A stretch of 64,000 nt of DNA from Granulosicoccus sp964449565 (GTDB taxonomy: Bacteria; Pseudomonadota; Gammaproteobacteria; Granulosicoccales; Granulosicoccaceae). Both the position numbers and the translations under genes were made by a program. Positions 43,918 through 53,321 of the stretch are shown piece after piece. The stretch is from assembly GCA_964449565.1 (NCBI GenBank), contig CAYUZB010000006.1, positions 1-64,000 on the forward strand, in the 5' to 3' direction. Position 1 is the stretch's first letter. Each line of letters opens with the position of its first letter. A model generated the notes under the pieces. It was not told where the DNA came from. It saw nothing but the letters and a program-made list of their open reading frames with translations, and made no database searches.

Positions 43918-44987
43918 GCGCTGCTTACCGCTCTAGAGGTGAAGGTAATCGAATAATTGATAAGTACATCGGTGGCCAAAAGAAAGAACAACAACATACC
44001 TTGAAACACACCCGTAATTGCCAGCGGCAGATTCAACATGATCTGCGCATTTTCTCCGCCGAGATACGACAAGGCCATGACCAATGAAGCAAGCAATACT
44101 CCGAGCGGATGCAGTCGCCCAAGGAATGCCACAATGATGGCGGTAAAGCCGTAGCCAGGTGAGATAGTCGGAATCAATTGCCCGATCGGACCCGCCACTT
44201 CGAAAAGACCAGCTACCCCTGCAATACCACCGCCGAGTAACAATGAGAACCACACAAGACGGGTCTGATTGAAGCCCGTATGCGCCCCTGCTCTGGGGGC
44301 GGCGCCATTGACCTTGAGCGCAAAGCCCAACAAGGTGCGGGTCAACAGTAACCAGCCAAGCAATACCACCGCGATGGCCACCAACGCACCGGCATGCAGG
44401 CGCGTACCATCCATGATCAGAGGTAACAACGCGGCATCATGAAACAATCTTGACTCAGGAAAATTGAAGCCATCTGGATCACGCATAGGTCCGGAGACCA
44501 GATAGGACAACAACAAGCCAGCGACATAGGTCAGCATCAGGCTGGTTAAAATTTCGTTGGCATTGAATCGGGTTTTAAGCAAAGCGGGTACGGAGGCCCA
44601 CAGCATGCCGCCAATAGCACCTGCGATAACCATCAGTGGCAGAACAAACCAGCTATCGACTTCATAGAAAAACAACGCGACAGCGCCGCCAAAGATACCA
44701 CCGAGAATAAGTTGCCCCTCGGCACCAATATTCCACACTTGCGCCCGAAAGCCGATGGACAATGCCACGCCAATCATTGCCAATGGTGCGGCCTTGACCC
44801 CCAGCTCGGCAAGTCCGTAACGAGAGCTCAATGGCTCAATGAAAAACGCATGAATAGCTTCACCTAGGGGAACACCCAATACGGCAAACATCAACAAGCC
44901 TGCAATCAGAGTAATTCCAAGCGCAAAGACCGGTGCCAGATAGCCCATCAAACGAGAAGGATTGGCTCGCTTTTTCAGTGCTATCAC
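43914..44987 (-). CDS. Nucleoside/purine-type ABC transporter permease 1
   Basis: 357 residues, BPD_transp_2 family as in YufP. Landmarks are GAEGQLILGGIFGG near 88-101, MLWASVPALLKTRFNANEILTSLMLTYVA near 128-155 and NGAAPRAGAHTGFNQTR near 228-244. Overlaps the ATPase gene by 4 nt and the second permease gene by 4 nt. It supplies half of the channel of the BMP transporter. Confidence 0.88.
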   Translation of the reverse strand: MIALKKRANPSRLMGYLAPVFALGITLIAGLLMFAVLGVPLGEAIHAFFIEPLSSRYGLAELGVKAAPLAMIGVALSIGFRAQVWNIGAEGQLILGGIFGGAVALFFYEVDSWFVLPLMVIAGAIGGMLWASVPALLKTRFNANEILTSLMLTYVAGLLLSYLVSGPMRDPDGFNFPESRLFHDAALLPLIMDGTRLHAGALVAIAVVLLGWLLLTRTLLGFALKVNGAAPRAGAHTGFNQTRLVWFSLLLGGGIAGVAGLFEVAGPIGQLIPTISPGYGFTAIIVAFLGRLHPLGVLLASLVMALSYLGGENAQIMLNLPLAITGVFQGMLLFFLLATDVLINYSITFTSRAVSSA

Positions 44988-46600
44988 AAGCCCACTCCAG
45001 CGGCATCACGCTCAGGCAGGTTTTCGCCACCCATCAACAAACCAACATCCTGAACCGAAACATCAGCGGTTCGATAAAATGGAGACAGGACACCGGCACA
45101 CAAGGCGCCAAGTCGGTCGGTAATCATCATCAATTCATCAAGGTCCTGAGAGATCACCAACACAGCAGAGCCATTTTGGGCAAGCGTCAGTAACGCTTTG
45201 TGTATCGCTGCTGCAGCACCGGCGTCTACGCCCCAGGTTGGCTGAGACACAATCAACACCTTCGGGTTCTGCAAGATCTCCCGGCCCACAATGAATTTCT
45301 GCAGATTACCGCCCGACAGGCTCGACGCAATACTGGACGGACCATTGCACTGAACATTGAACGTCTCGATAACTTCACGTGTAAAGGCACGACATCTTCC
45401 CTGCGACGTTAAACCCATCACACGCAAGCGCTTGACGTGATGCCCGGTCAGAAATACGTTTTCCGTCAGCGACATACTCGGCACCGCTGCATGTCCAAGT
45501 CGTTCTTCGGGCACACAGCACAGACCGGCCTGACGACGAGCGCCTGCATCCAGAAGCCCGACATCCTGGCCATTGAGCATCACATCTTCAGCCTTGTTAC
45601 TTGTTATTTCACCTGCTAGAACCTGCATCAGTTCGTCCTGACCATTGCCAGCAACACCGGCTATACCCAGGATCTCCCCAGCGTGAATGGACAACGAGAT
45701 AGAAGACAAGGATTGCTGATTATTTTCATTGGCTGGAAGTGATACACCGTTAGCCGAAAAAAGCACCTCGCCGATAGGCGCCGATGATTTTGTATCCAGT
45801 GTGGCTACCTCGTCACCCATCATCAACGCAGCAAGACTGCTAGCGGTTTCAACGGATGGATCTGCTGTCGCAACTCTTTTTCCCGCGCGTAAAATAGTCG
45901 CGTCATGACATAGCTTGCGTATCTCTTCTAGCTTGTGACTGATATAGAGAATCGACATGCCTTCATTGGCTAGTCGTTCAAGGGTGGTAAACAGCACCTC
46001 GACCTCTTGCGGGGTCAACACCGATGTCGGTTCATCCATGATCAGTAGTCGCGGCTCCTGCAACAGACAACGAACGATTTCAATTCGTTGCCGTTCACCG
46101 ACTGACAAGGTATACACGGAGCGATCAGGATCAAGCGGCAAGCCATAGTGCGCAGACACATCCTGGATTCGCTGCTTTAAATGGCTATTGGCATCAATAT
46201 CCATTCCCAGTGCAATATTTTCCAAAACGGTCAATGAATCGAACAAGGAGAAATGCTGAAACACCATCGCGATACCCAGCTCACGCGCCTTGCTCGGACT
46301 GTCTACCTGAACGGGCTGTCCGTCCCAGAGAACTTGCCCGGTGTCAGCCTGAAGCAGTCCGTAGAGAATCTTGACAAGGGTGCTTTTTCCCGCACCGTTT
46401 TCGCCCAACAATGCATGCACTCGACCGGTGACGAGATCAAGATCAATTTGATCGTTAGCAATACAACCGGGAAATGCCTTGGTGATTTGCCGCATCGATA
46501 CCAACGGTGCTGGTACCTGCCCAGACATACGCGCCGCAAGCTCATTCGAATCATGGTCGGATCCTGACTGACCAGGACTTTGCGGTTCGGTGACAGACAT
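44984..46600 (-). CDS. Nucleoside/purine-type ABC transporter double ATPase
   Basis: 538 residues from ATG 46600 (a longer frame to 46648 is possible), with two ABC domains in one chain. Domain 1: Walker A GENGAGKST near 65-73, signature LSVGERQRIEI, Walker B LLIMDEPTSVLTPQE. Domain 2 begins near 270 and has the degenerate Walker A GVAGNGQDEL and signature LSGGNLQKF, as is usual for this class (YufO/RbsA-like). The linker is Ser/Asp-rich at the N-terminus (about 1-30). First gene of the purine-type transporter operon, divergent from guaD across about 90 nt. Confidence 0.9.
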   Translation of the reverse strand: MSVTEPQSPGQSGSDHDSNELAARMSGQVPAPLVSMRQITKAFPGCIANDQIDLDLVTGRVHALLGENGAGKSTLVKILYGLLQADTGQVLWDGQPVQVDSPSKARELGIAMVFQHFSLFDSLTVLENIALGMDIDANSHLKQRIQDVSAHYGLPLDPDRSVYTLSVGERQRIEIVRCLLQEPRLLIMDEPTSVLTPQEVEVLFTTLERLANEGMSILYISHKLEEIRKLCHDATILRAGKRVATADPSVETASSLAALMMGDEVATLDTKSSAPIGEVLFSANGVSLPANENNQQSLSSISLSIHAGEILGIAGVAGNGQDELMQVLAGEITSNKAEDVMLNGQDVGLLDAGARRQAGLCCVPEERLGHAAVPSMSLTENVFLTGHHVKRLRVMGLTSQGRCRAFTREVIETFNVQCNGPSSIASSLSGGNLQKFIVGREILQNPKVLIVSQPTWGVDAGAAAAIHKALLTLAQNGSAVLVISQDLDELMMITDRLGALCAGVLSPFYRTADVSVQDVGLLMGGENLPERDAAGVGL

Positions 46601-46692
46601 CAGTTTTCGCCGTTTACTTGATTCAAAGTGTAACCCGAACTGTTGCATAAAGACTATGCTTTGTCAGTCGATTGTTTGTCGCTAAAATTTTC

Positions 46693-47997
46693 ATGAATGC
46701 AAATGCCATCGCTATTACAGGAAATTTCTTGCACTGTGTAGATGACCCACATACCGGCGGTCAAGAGGCTGTTGAGTATATCGACGACGGCATGATGTTA
46801 ATAGAAGACGGACATATCAGTGCACTTGGTCCGGTTGCGTCGATTGAGGTTCCTTCTGGTACCCAACAACTGAATTATCAAGGTAAGCTGATCGTTCCCG
46901 GCTTTATTGACACTCATGTACATTTTCCACAAGTTGATGTCATTGCTTCTTACGGTACACAGTTACTCGACTGGCTCGAGCGCTATACCTTCCCGGCCGA
47001 ATCGCGATTTGCAGACCTAACCGTTGCTCGTGATACTGCAACATTCTTTCTCGACCAGTTACTTGCCAATGGCACGACAACCGCCCTGGTTTTCGGCACA
47101 GTACACAAAGCCTCGGTAGATGCATTTTTCGAGGCCGCTGCCAAACGATCCTTGCGCATGATTTGCGGCAAGGTACTGATGGATCGAAACGCCCCACCTG
47201 AACTCTGCGACACACCAGAGACGGCTTACAGAGACTCGTCCGACTTGATTCGCCAATGGCATTGCAAGTCACGTTTAGGCTATGCAGTCACCCCACGATT
47301 TGCACCAACGAGTACAGAAGCACAGTTGGCAGTAGCCGGTCAGCTGCTGGACGAAAATCCCGGCGTGCATCTTCACACTCATCTATCCGAAAACCACGAC
47401 GAGTGTGCCTGGGTCGGAGAACTGTTCCCTGATTGTGCTGACTATCTTGGTGTTTATGAAAAGTTTTCACTGGTTAGAAAACGATCCGTGTTTGCTCATT
47501 CGCTTCATCTATCTGATCGAGAATGGCGGGCCCTTGCTCATGCTGACGCAAGCATCGCTCACTGCCCGACATCCAACTTGTTTATTGGCAGTGGTTTGTT
47601 CAAACTCAAGAAAGCCGATGAACACAAAGTACGCGTAGGGCTGGGCACCGACATTGGCGGCGGTGACAGCTTTTCAATTCTGCGGACAATTAATGAAGCA
47701 TACAAAGTACAACAGCTTCAACAGGTGTCCTTGTCACCCGAACGCGCTCTATATCTGGCCACACTCGGCGGTGCTCGTTCGCTGGATCTCGATGGCGTTA
47801 TCGGCAACTTTAGCAAAGGCAAAGAAGCAGACATGGTAGTACTGGACGATTCAGCAACAACTCTGACCGCACGTCGCTCAAGCACCATGACAGACTGGCG
47901 CGAAAAACTATTCATGTTAATGATGTTAGGTGACGAACGTTCCATATTCGACACACTGATACTAGGTCAGCCGACAAAACGACTTGTCACCCAATGA
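46693..47997 (+). CDS. guaD: Guanine deaminase
   Basis: 434-residue amidohydrolase that converts guanine to xanthine. Zinc motif THVHFPQ at 74-80, LHTHLSENHDE near 230-240, AHSLHLSDREW near 268-278 and GLGTDIGGGDSFS near 316-328 are characteristic of GuaD. ATG 46693 is chosen from the family's N-terminus; an in-frame TTG at 46672 would add seven residues. Divergent from the BMP transporter operon, it provides the first catabolic step for guanine brought in by it. It converges on the FNR gene with 3 nt between stops. Confidence 0.93.
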   Translation: MNANAIAITGNFLHCVDDPHTGGQEAVEYIDDGMMLIEDGHISALGPVASIEVPSGTQQLNYQGKLIVPGFIDTHVHFPQVDVIASYGTQLLDWLERYTFPAESRFADLTVARDTATFFLDQLLANGTTTALVFGTVHKASVDAFFEAAAKRSLRMICGKVLMDRNAPPELCDTPETAYRDSSDLIRQWHCKSRLGYAVTPRFAPTSTEAQLAVAGQLLDENPGVHLHTHLSENHDECAWVGELFPDCADYLGVYEKFSLVRKRSVFAHSLHLSDREWRALAHADASIAHCPTSNLFIGSGLFKLKKADEHKVRVGLGTDIGGGDSFSILRTINEAYKVQQLQQVSLSPERALYLATLGGARSLDLDGVIGNFSKGKEADMVVLDDSATTLTARRSSTMTDWREKLFMLMMLGDERSIFDTLILGQPTKRLVTQ

Positions 47998-48000
47998 CAG

Positions 48001-49029
48001 TTACTCAACACCCAACCTTTCATGCATCAACGGGCTGGTTGTGGTGTATTGCACATTCAGCTTTTTATCTGGCTCGAATGCCTGTTTAATGGCAAAGGCT
48101 GCTAACGCCGCTTCATGAAAACCGCTTAGTATCAGCTTTTTCTTACCTTTGTAGGTATTGATATCGCCTATTGCGTAAACACCTGGCACAGACGTCTCGA
48201 ACGTTGACATATCGACAGTCAACAATTTTTTCTCGAGCGCCATACCCCAGTTTTCTATCGGCCCCAACTTGGGCGACAAACCGAAAAACACCAGTAGATC
48301 ATCTACCGGCATCTTGACTTCAGACTTTTCTTCATCACGCGCCTGGAATATCAGTTCACTAAGCTTTCCCTCTTTTTCAGTAAACGACTTCAAAGTAGCT
48401 AACATCACTTTTGCCTTGCCAGCATCGGCCAATGCATTTAACTTTGCGACCGAGGCTTCAGCCGCTCGGAAACGCTCGGTACGATTGACCACCGTAATAC
48501 TTTTAGCAGTGTCAACCAAAGTCAGTGCCCAATCGAGCGCTGAATCGCCGCCACCGAGTATCACGATATCCTTGTTGGCATGCGCCTTGGGATCTCTGAC
48601 CCGATAAAAGAGTTGCGAATTTTCGAACTTGTCGATTCCTTCGACACGCACTCTTACGGGAGTAAATGAACCTGCTCCAGATGCGACAATCACTGCTCGA
48701 CACTCGAACTCCTGACCCGCCGACGTCTTCAGGTAAAAGTCATTGTCACCGCGCTTGTCGAGAACCTCGACTGTCTGATCCAGATGGGTACCTGCCTTGA
48801 AGGGTGCTATTTGCTTTAACAGTTGATCGGTCAGTTGCTGACCGGTGCATTCCGGCACGGCGGGTATATCGAAGATAGGTTTGTCGGGATAGAGCTCGGC
48901 ACACTGCCCGCCCACATGCGGTAGCGCATCAACAATTTCGCATTTGAGACCTTGCAAGCCTAATTCGAATACCTGAAACAGACCACACGGGCCTGCTCCA
49001 ACAATGACAACGTCAGTCTTGATGATCAT
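48001..49029 (-). CDS. Ferredoxin/flavodoxin-NADP+ reductase, thioredoxin-reductase type
   Basis: 342-residue two-domain flavoenzyme of the YumC/TrxR-like FNR group. FAD motif VIVGAGPCG at 8-16, a conserved GGQCAELYPDKPIFDIPAVP near 40-60, NADP motif VILGGGDSALDWAL near 155-168, and the C-terminal FAD motif VPGVYAIGDINTYKGKKKL. The CxxC of thioredoxin reductase is absent, which points to FNR activity. It stands alone between convergent guaD and the tandem outer-membrane genes. Confidence 0.9.
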   Translation of the reverse strand: MIIKTDVVIVGAGPCGLFQVFELGLQGLKCEIVDALPHVGGQCAELYPDKPIFDIPAVPECTGQQLTDQLLKQIAPFKAGTHLDQTVEVLDKRGDNDFYLKTSAGQEFECRAVIVASGAGSFTPVRVRVEGIDKFENSQLFYRVRDPKAHANKDIVILGGGDSALDWALTLVDTAKSITVVNRTERFRAAEASVAKLNALADAGKAKVMLATLKSFTEKEGKLSELIFQARDEEKSEVKMPVDDLLVFFGLSPKLGPIENWGMALEKKLLTVDMSTFETSVPGVYAIGDINTYKGKKKLILSGFHEAALAAFAIKQAFEPDKKLNVQYTTTSPLMHERLGVE

Positions 49030-49082
49030 ATTCTTTCTATGGTCTTTTTTTCGATACCGGAAATCTGTATGCGAACGTTAAC

Positions 49083-49709
49083 CTACTTGAGGAAATACCG
49101 ATACCCCAAACCGAAAGTGAATTGATCAACAACATCAGCGCCAAAATAGGCCTCGCCAGCACCCAACGGCAGATATAAGCCACCGCCAAACCCAAATTCC
49201 AGATCACTCTCACCCGGATCCTCACTCAGATGGTGAAGACCGAAATTGCCATACCAGGAAAGACCGTTGTTTAAAATAGGGGTCGGGTTACTGATCAAGG
49301 CTTCAAAAGCAATGACAGTCACATCCAGGTCAACGTTACTGACTTCATAATTGCCAGTGTGAAAGCTGACCTTGCCGGCTATATCCAGGCTGCGTGCAAT
49401 GCGCTGATTCGACAGGAAGTAAAAAAGCCCGGCTCCAATCGGATTGGCATCGCCAATACCAAACTCGCTAATCCCGACAGTGCCGAATAACACCGTATGA
49501 TCCGACAGGCGATAGTTCACCCGAGCGGCAATGTTCTGGTAGTCCTGACTACCGAGGTCTCCAGTTACAAACCCGAATTCGACAGTAAAGTCTGGATAGA
49601 CCCCGGGGTTTGCCGAACGGGCATTAGGCAGGCCAAGGTATTCCGCCTGCACATGCCCTGAGACAAACATCATAGAGACTAGTAAAAGCCACGCTTTGCA
49701 CAAATTCAT
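49083..49709 (-). CDS. Small outer-membrane beta-barrel protein, tandem paralogue 2
   Basis: 208 residues with signal peptide (KAWLLLVSMMFVSGHVQA). The mature protein begins EYLGLPNARSANPGVYPD and ends GLGYRYFLK. Strands alternate hydrophobic and polar residues, and an inner motif SWYGNFGLHHLSED matches the neighbour at 49760. I do not recognise a named family. It is paralogous to the gene 50 nt upstream, so the pair arose by duplication. Confidence 0.72.
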   Translation of the reverse strand: MNLCKAWLLLVSMMFVSGHVQAEYLGLPNARSANPGVYPDFTVEFGFVTGDLGSQDYQNIAARVNYRLSDHTVLFGTVGISEFGIGDANPIGAGLFYFLSNQRIARSLDIAGKVSFHTGNYEVSNVDLDVTVIAFEALISNPTPILNNGLSWYGNFGLHHLSEDPGESDLEFGFGGGLYLPLGAGEAYFGADVVDQFTFGLGYRYFLK

Positions 49710-49759
49710 ATGCCGCTCCCAGTGAATTCAACGAGTCGAATTCGACATCACGTGATGCC

Positions 49760-50365
49760 TTATTGCAAATAATAACGATAACCACCACCGAATATAAGAT
49801 CTTCGATCAAGTCGATGCCCGCAAAGAACTCGCCATTCGAGGCAGGAAAAGTCACACCACCGCCAATACCGATTTCGGTCTCGCTGTCGCCACCACCTGA
49901 AAATCTGTGCAGGCCGATATTACCGTACCAGCCGATGTTGCCATTGACACCGAATCCCTGACGCCCACTGACCAAGCCTTCAATTGATATGCCGGTGACG
50001 TCATCATTATCGCCATCTGCGCGGTTGATAACGCCTTTCACAGCGACATCCTGATTACTCAACAGGCCGTGCAATTGATAAAACGCGCCAATACCAAAAG
50101 ACAAGCCATCTTCACTTCCTACTTCTGATAAACCAAGGTTTCCGAAAAACATGAGCTGAGGACGAGTTTTGTGGTTGTAGCGAAGACCAAAATGGGTGTA
50201 GTCCGCATCAAAAAAATCACCCAAGGCCACACCGCCTTCTATCGACCGCTCGGGAGCATTGGTAATATCCGCACTGCGCCCATTAGCCAAGCCAAATAAC
50301 TCAGCGTGAACCGGCAGGGTCACAAACATACCGATGCACAACAACAAAAAAGCAAATTTACGCAT
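49760..50365 (-). CDS. Small outer-membrane beta-barrel protein, tandem paralogue 1
   Basis: 201 residues with signal peptide (FAFLLLCIGMFVTLPVHA). The mature start ELFGLANGRSADITN, the motif GWYGNIGLHRFSGG and the end GGGYRYYLQ line up with the paralogue at 49083. Glycine-rich strands EIGIGGGVTFPASNGE suggest an 8-10 strand barrel. No named family recognised. It is the upstream copy of the pair. The 140 nt between it and prfC on the same strand may hold its promoter. Confidence 0.72.
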   Translation of the reverse strand: MRKFAFLLLCIGMFVTLPVHAELFGLANGRSADITNAPERSIEGGVALGDFFDADYTHFGLRYNHKTRPQLMFFGNLGLSEVGSEDGLSFGIGAFYQLHGLLSNQDVAVKGVINRADGDNDDVTGISIEGLVSGRQGFGVNGNIGWYGNIGLHRFSGGGDSETEIGIGGGVTFPASNGEFFAGIDLIEDLIFGGGYRYYLQ

Positions 50366-50505
50366 TACATTTCCTTATTTAGTTGATGATAGGGCGCTAA
50401 AAAGAATCGATACACTAACGCAAGTTTTGTAAAAAAGGTTAACGTTGGCTAGATAATCTGGCGTATACGCAGCTGCTTCAATATCGCCAGAACATTGGCT
50501 CACAG

Positions 50506-52092
50506 CTAGTTGAAGACTTGCTCTCGAGTAGCCAGAAATTCAACATCAGGCCAACGCTCCTGAGACATCTGTAGATTAATTCTGGTCGGTGCCAGATACA
50601 CCAGCTCTTCTGCATGGTCATACGACAGATTTGTATCAAGCTTGCGTTTGAAGTCGCTCAACATATTGTCATCCTGGCAACGAATCCAACGCGCTTGCTG
50701 CACGCCGACTGCCTCGAATTGACATTCGACTTTGTACTCATCCCGTAGACGTTGTGCAACAACCTCGAACTGTAGAACCCCTACGGCACCCAGTACAAGA
50801 TCGTTACTGATGATGGGTTTGAAAAGCTGAGTGGCCCCCTCCTCACAAAGCTGAGTAAGGCCTTTTTGCAAAGCTTTCATTTTAAGCGGATCCTTGAGAA
50901 CCGCTCGTCTGAACAATTCCGGTGCAAAGTTTGGAATACCCGTAAAGGCGAGCTCTTCGCCAACGGTGAAGGTATCGCCTATGCGAATGGTACCGTGGTT
51001 GTGCAAGCCGATGATGTCACCACTGAAGGCCTCATCCACATGCCCACGATCCGACGCCATGAAAGTCAGGGCATCATTGAAGCGAACTTCCTTGCCAAGC
51101 CGAACATGATGCGCTTTCATGCCTTTAGTGTATTGACCCGAACAAATGCGCACAAACGCCACACGATCACGATGCTGTGGATCCATATTTGCCTGAATCT
51201 TGAAGGCAAATCCGGTGAACTTGGCTTCAGTGGGCTGCACTTCACGCGTCACTGTCGAGCGTGCTTGTGGTTCGGGTGCGTACTTGACAAAATCATCCAG
51301 CAGTTCGGCAACACCAAAGTTATTGATCGCCGAGCCGAAGTACACCGGTGTCAGCTCCCCGTGAAGGTAGGCTTCTCTGTCGAACGCATGACATGCCCCT
51401 TCGACAAGTTCAAGCTCTTCACGCAGTTCCGTTGCCATATCACCGAGAATCTCGTCGAGCTTCGGGTTGTCGATCCCCTGCACCACCTCACCTTCTTGCA
51501 CCTTGCCACCATGCGTGGGCGAGTAGAAATGTACAGCGCCAGTATGCAAGTGGTAAACACCTTTGAATCGCTTACCCATGCCAATTGGCCAGGTAACCGG
51601 TGCACAGCGTATGTCGAGCATGCGCTCGACTTCGTCCATCAGTTCGATCGGATCCCGCCCCTCTCGATCAAGCTTGTTGATGAAGGTCATGACCGGTGTG
51701 GCTCGCAGCCGACAGACATCCATCAATTTTTCCGTACGCGTCTCGACACCCTTGGCAACATCGATAACCATCAGAGCAGAATCCACAGCGGTCAACGTAC
51801 GATAGGTGTCTTCGGAGAAGTCTTCGTGCCCCGGCGTGTCCAGCAGATTTACGATTTTCTCTTCATAGGGGAACTGCATGACCGATGAGGTGACTGAAAT
51901 GCCACGCTCCTGCTCCATCGCCATCCAGTCCGAGGTTGCATGACGGGCGGCCTTGCGTCCCTTGACGGTACCCGCTAGCTGAATCGCACCACCAAATAAC
52001 AGGAGTTTTTCAGTCAGCGTAGTCTTGCCGGCATCGGGGTGCGAAATGATGGCGAATGTGCGCCGACGCGCTATTTCGTCCGAGAGATCCAT
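50506..52092 (-). CDS. prfC: Peptide chain release factor 3
   Basis: 528-residue GTPase that frees RF1/RF2 from the ribosome after termination. G1 HPDAGKTT at 18-25, the switch region KGRKAARHATSDWMAMEQERGISVTSS split by family conservation, G3 DTPGHEDF near 90-97, G4 NKLDREG near 144-150. Length and the C-terminal APTRINLQMSQERWPDVEFL are standard. It follows rimI after 76 nt on the same strand. Confidence 0.96.
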   Translation of the reverse strand: MDLSDEIARRRTFAIISHPDAGKTTLTEKLLLFGGAIQLAGTVKGRKAARHATSDWMAMEQERGISVTSSVMQFPYEEKIVNLLDTPGHEDFSEDTYRTLTAVDSALMVIDVAKGVETRTEKLMDVCRLRATPVMTFINKLDREGRDPIELMDEVERMLDIRCAPVTWPIGMGKRFKGVYHLHTGAVHFYSPTHGGKVQEGEVVQGIDNPKLDEILGDMATELREELELVEGACHAFDREAYLHGELTPVYFGSAINNFGVAELLDDFVKYAPEPQARSTVTREVQPTEAKFTGFAFKIQANMDPQHRDRVAFVRICSGQYTKGMKAHHVRLGKEVRFNDALTFMASDRGHVDEAFSGDIIGLHNHGTIRIGDTFTVGEELAFTGIPNFAPELFRRAVLKDPLKMKALQKGLTQLCEEGATQLFKPIISNDLVLGAVGVLQFEVVAQRLRDEYKVECQFEAVGVQQARWIRCQDDNMLSDFKRKLDTNLSYDHAEELVYLAPTRINLQMSQERWPDVEFLATREQVFN

Positions 52093-52168
52093 GGGAAATT
52101 AAGATGGGTAACTTACTTGGAGGCACCCAGTATAACCGTTTACCCGCGCGGCTCCTGCGAAACAGCGG

Positions 52169-52660
52169 CTAATCCGAGTTAAGACTCCGCGCCATCACGA
52201 CTGCATCCTCACGCCCCGCCACCGAATCATAGTAGTCGCGTCGGAGGCCTATTTCATTGAATCCATTCTGCTCATACAAAGATATTGCACGAGGATTCGA
52301 TGGCCGCACTTCAAGAAAGACGATATCGGCCGGCGCCTGCCGAGCCAGGTTCAGGAGATGATCAAGCAGATGGCGTGCATGGCCCTGTCGTTGTGCGGAC
52401 TTATCAATGCAAAGGTTCAGAATATGTGCCTCGTTCGCAGCGCTCTGCAGTATGCCGTAGCCGATCAGTTGATCTCCGAAGTACATCACCTGACACGCAT
52501 AACCCGCCTTGATGCAATCGCGAAAAATTCCGGCACTCCACGGGAATTCATAATTTCGTTGTTCCATCTCACTGACCAGCGCAACATCCCCACCACGCAT
52601 TTGCAGGAAACTGCGACGTGCATTGCCCGCGTGAGGCGGATTTACAACACGGGAAGACAT
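52169..52660 (-). CDS. rimI: Ribosomal protein S18-alanine N-acetyltransferase
   Basis: 163-residue GNAT acetyltransferase. The opening after a short variable N-terminus, EMEQRNYEFPWSAGIFRDCIKAGY, the acetyl-CoA loop QRQGHARHLLDHL near 90-102 and the FLEVRPSNPRAISLYEQNGF stretch are typical of RimI. It follows the HolD-like gene by 4 nt and precedes prfC, matching the holD-rimI-yjjG-prfC order of E. coli except that yjjG is missing. Confidence 0.93.
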   Translation of the reverse strand: MSSRVVNPPHAGNARRSFLQMRGGDVALVSEMEQRNYEFPWSAGIFRDCIKAGYACQVMYFGDQLIGYGILQSAANEAHILNLCIDKSAQRQGHARHLLDHLLNLARQAPADIVFLEVRPSNPRAISLYEQNGFNEIGLRRDYYDSVAGREDAVVMARSLNSD

Positions 52661-52664
52661 CAGA

Positions 52665-53321
52665 TCAAGGTCGAAGAACTTGTCGTACAGCCTTCAGAGC
52701 TTGCCAGGCCTGACGCTTTTTCAACGGTTGAGTCAGCAGAATATCCGGGTGTGGAATACGCCACATGGGCAATGCGTTTCTCTCGGCAAACGCTAAGGAA
52801 AAGGCATGAGCAGACGCCGCCTCAACATCATCTATATCGTGACAGAGCACCAAGCCAGCCGTAACATGAGAGGACACCAGGCTCAGCACTGTCGCCTGAC
52901 CAGACTCCACCTGCTTGGCCTCGGCAAGCACCGCGCATTGACACACCAACCCGCGAGTAACATCGATTGAACGCATCATTTGCTCGAACAATTGGGCAGC
53001 ATCGCCCTCAAGAGGAGCTTTGATGTTCGAGTCGCTCGTCTCGACAACCACCAGCAAGGGTGCTTGTGCATGACCGATCGAGAAGCCGTTAGCAAGTGAG
53101 CATAAGGGTCTGGAGGCTATTGTCGCCACATCAGCCGCGGCATGAGCAATATCGACTTCGTTCGCAGCGATAACGGCCAGGTCGATCGCTTGTCTCTCCG
53201 CCGAAACGGCTACTGCTTGCGGCGAACCTGTTACTACCGGAGCAGAACTAGCCTCTCGCTGTACCCAAGGCACGAAACCCATAGCCTTCAACAACTGCTG
53301 CTGGCGCTGGGTGTACGACAT
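52665..53321 (-). CDS. DNA polymerase III psi subunit-like (HolD position), UDG-like fold
   Basis: 218 residues. The N-terminus (QQQLLKAMGFVPWVQRE) matches the start of HolD psi subunits (QLQQLGITQWSLRRPG in E. coli), and the gene sits directly before rimI and near prfC, as holD does. The second half follows family 4 uracil-DNA glycosylases: LLVVVETSD where they have LLVVGEAPG, AQLFEQMMRSIDV, and IPHPDILLTQPLKKRQAWQ where they have YHPAYLLRSP. The catalytic motifs are lost. HolD folds like these enzymes, so this looks like a psi subunit keeping more of the ancestral sequence, or a dead glycosylase in the same place. Larger than E. coli HolD (137). Confidence 0.6.
   Translation of the reverse strand: MSYTQRQQQLLKAMGFVPWVQREASSAPVVTGSPQAVAVSAERQAIDLAVIAANEVDIAHAAADVATIASRPLCSLANGFSIGHAQAPLLVVVETSDSNIKAPLEGDAAQLFEQMMRSIDVTRGLVCQCAVLAEAKQVESGQATVLSLVSSHVTAGLVLCHDIDDVEAASAHAFSLAFAERNALPMWRIPHPDILLTQPLKKRQAWQALKAVRQVLRP

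Noticed and set aside
50866..51888. Open frame of 340 codons on the plus strand
   Set aside because: Antisense to prfC, which is certain; no family resemblance and no ribosome-binding site.
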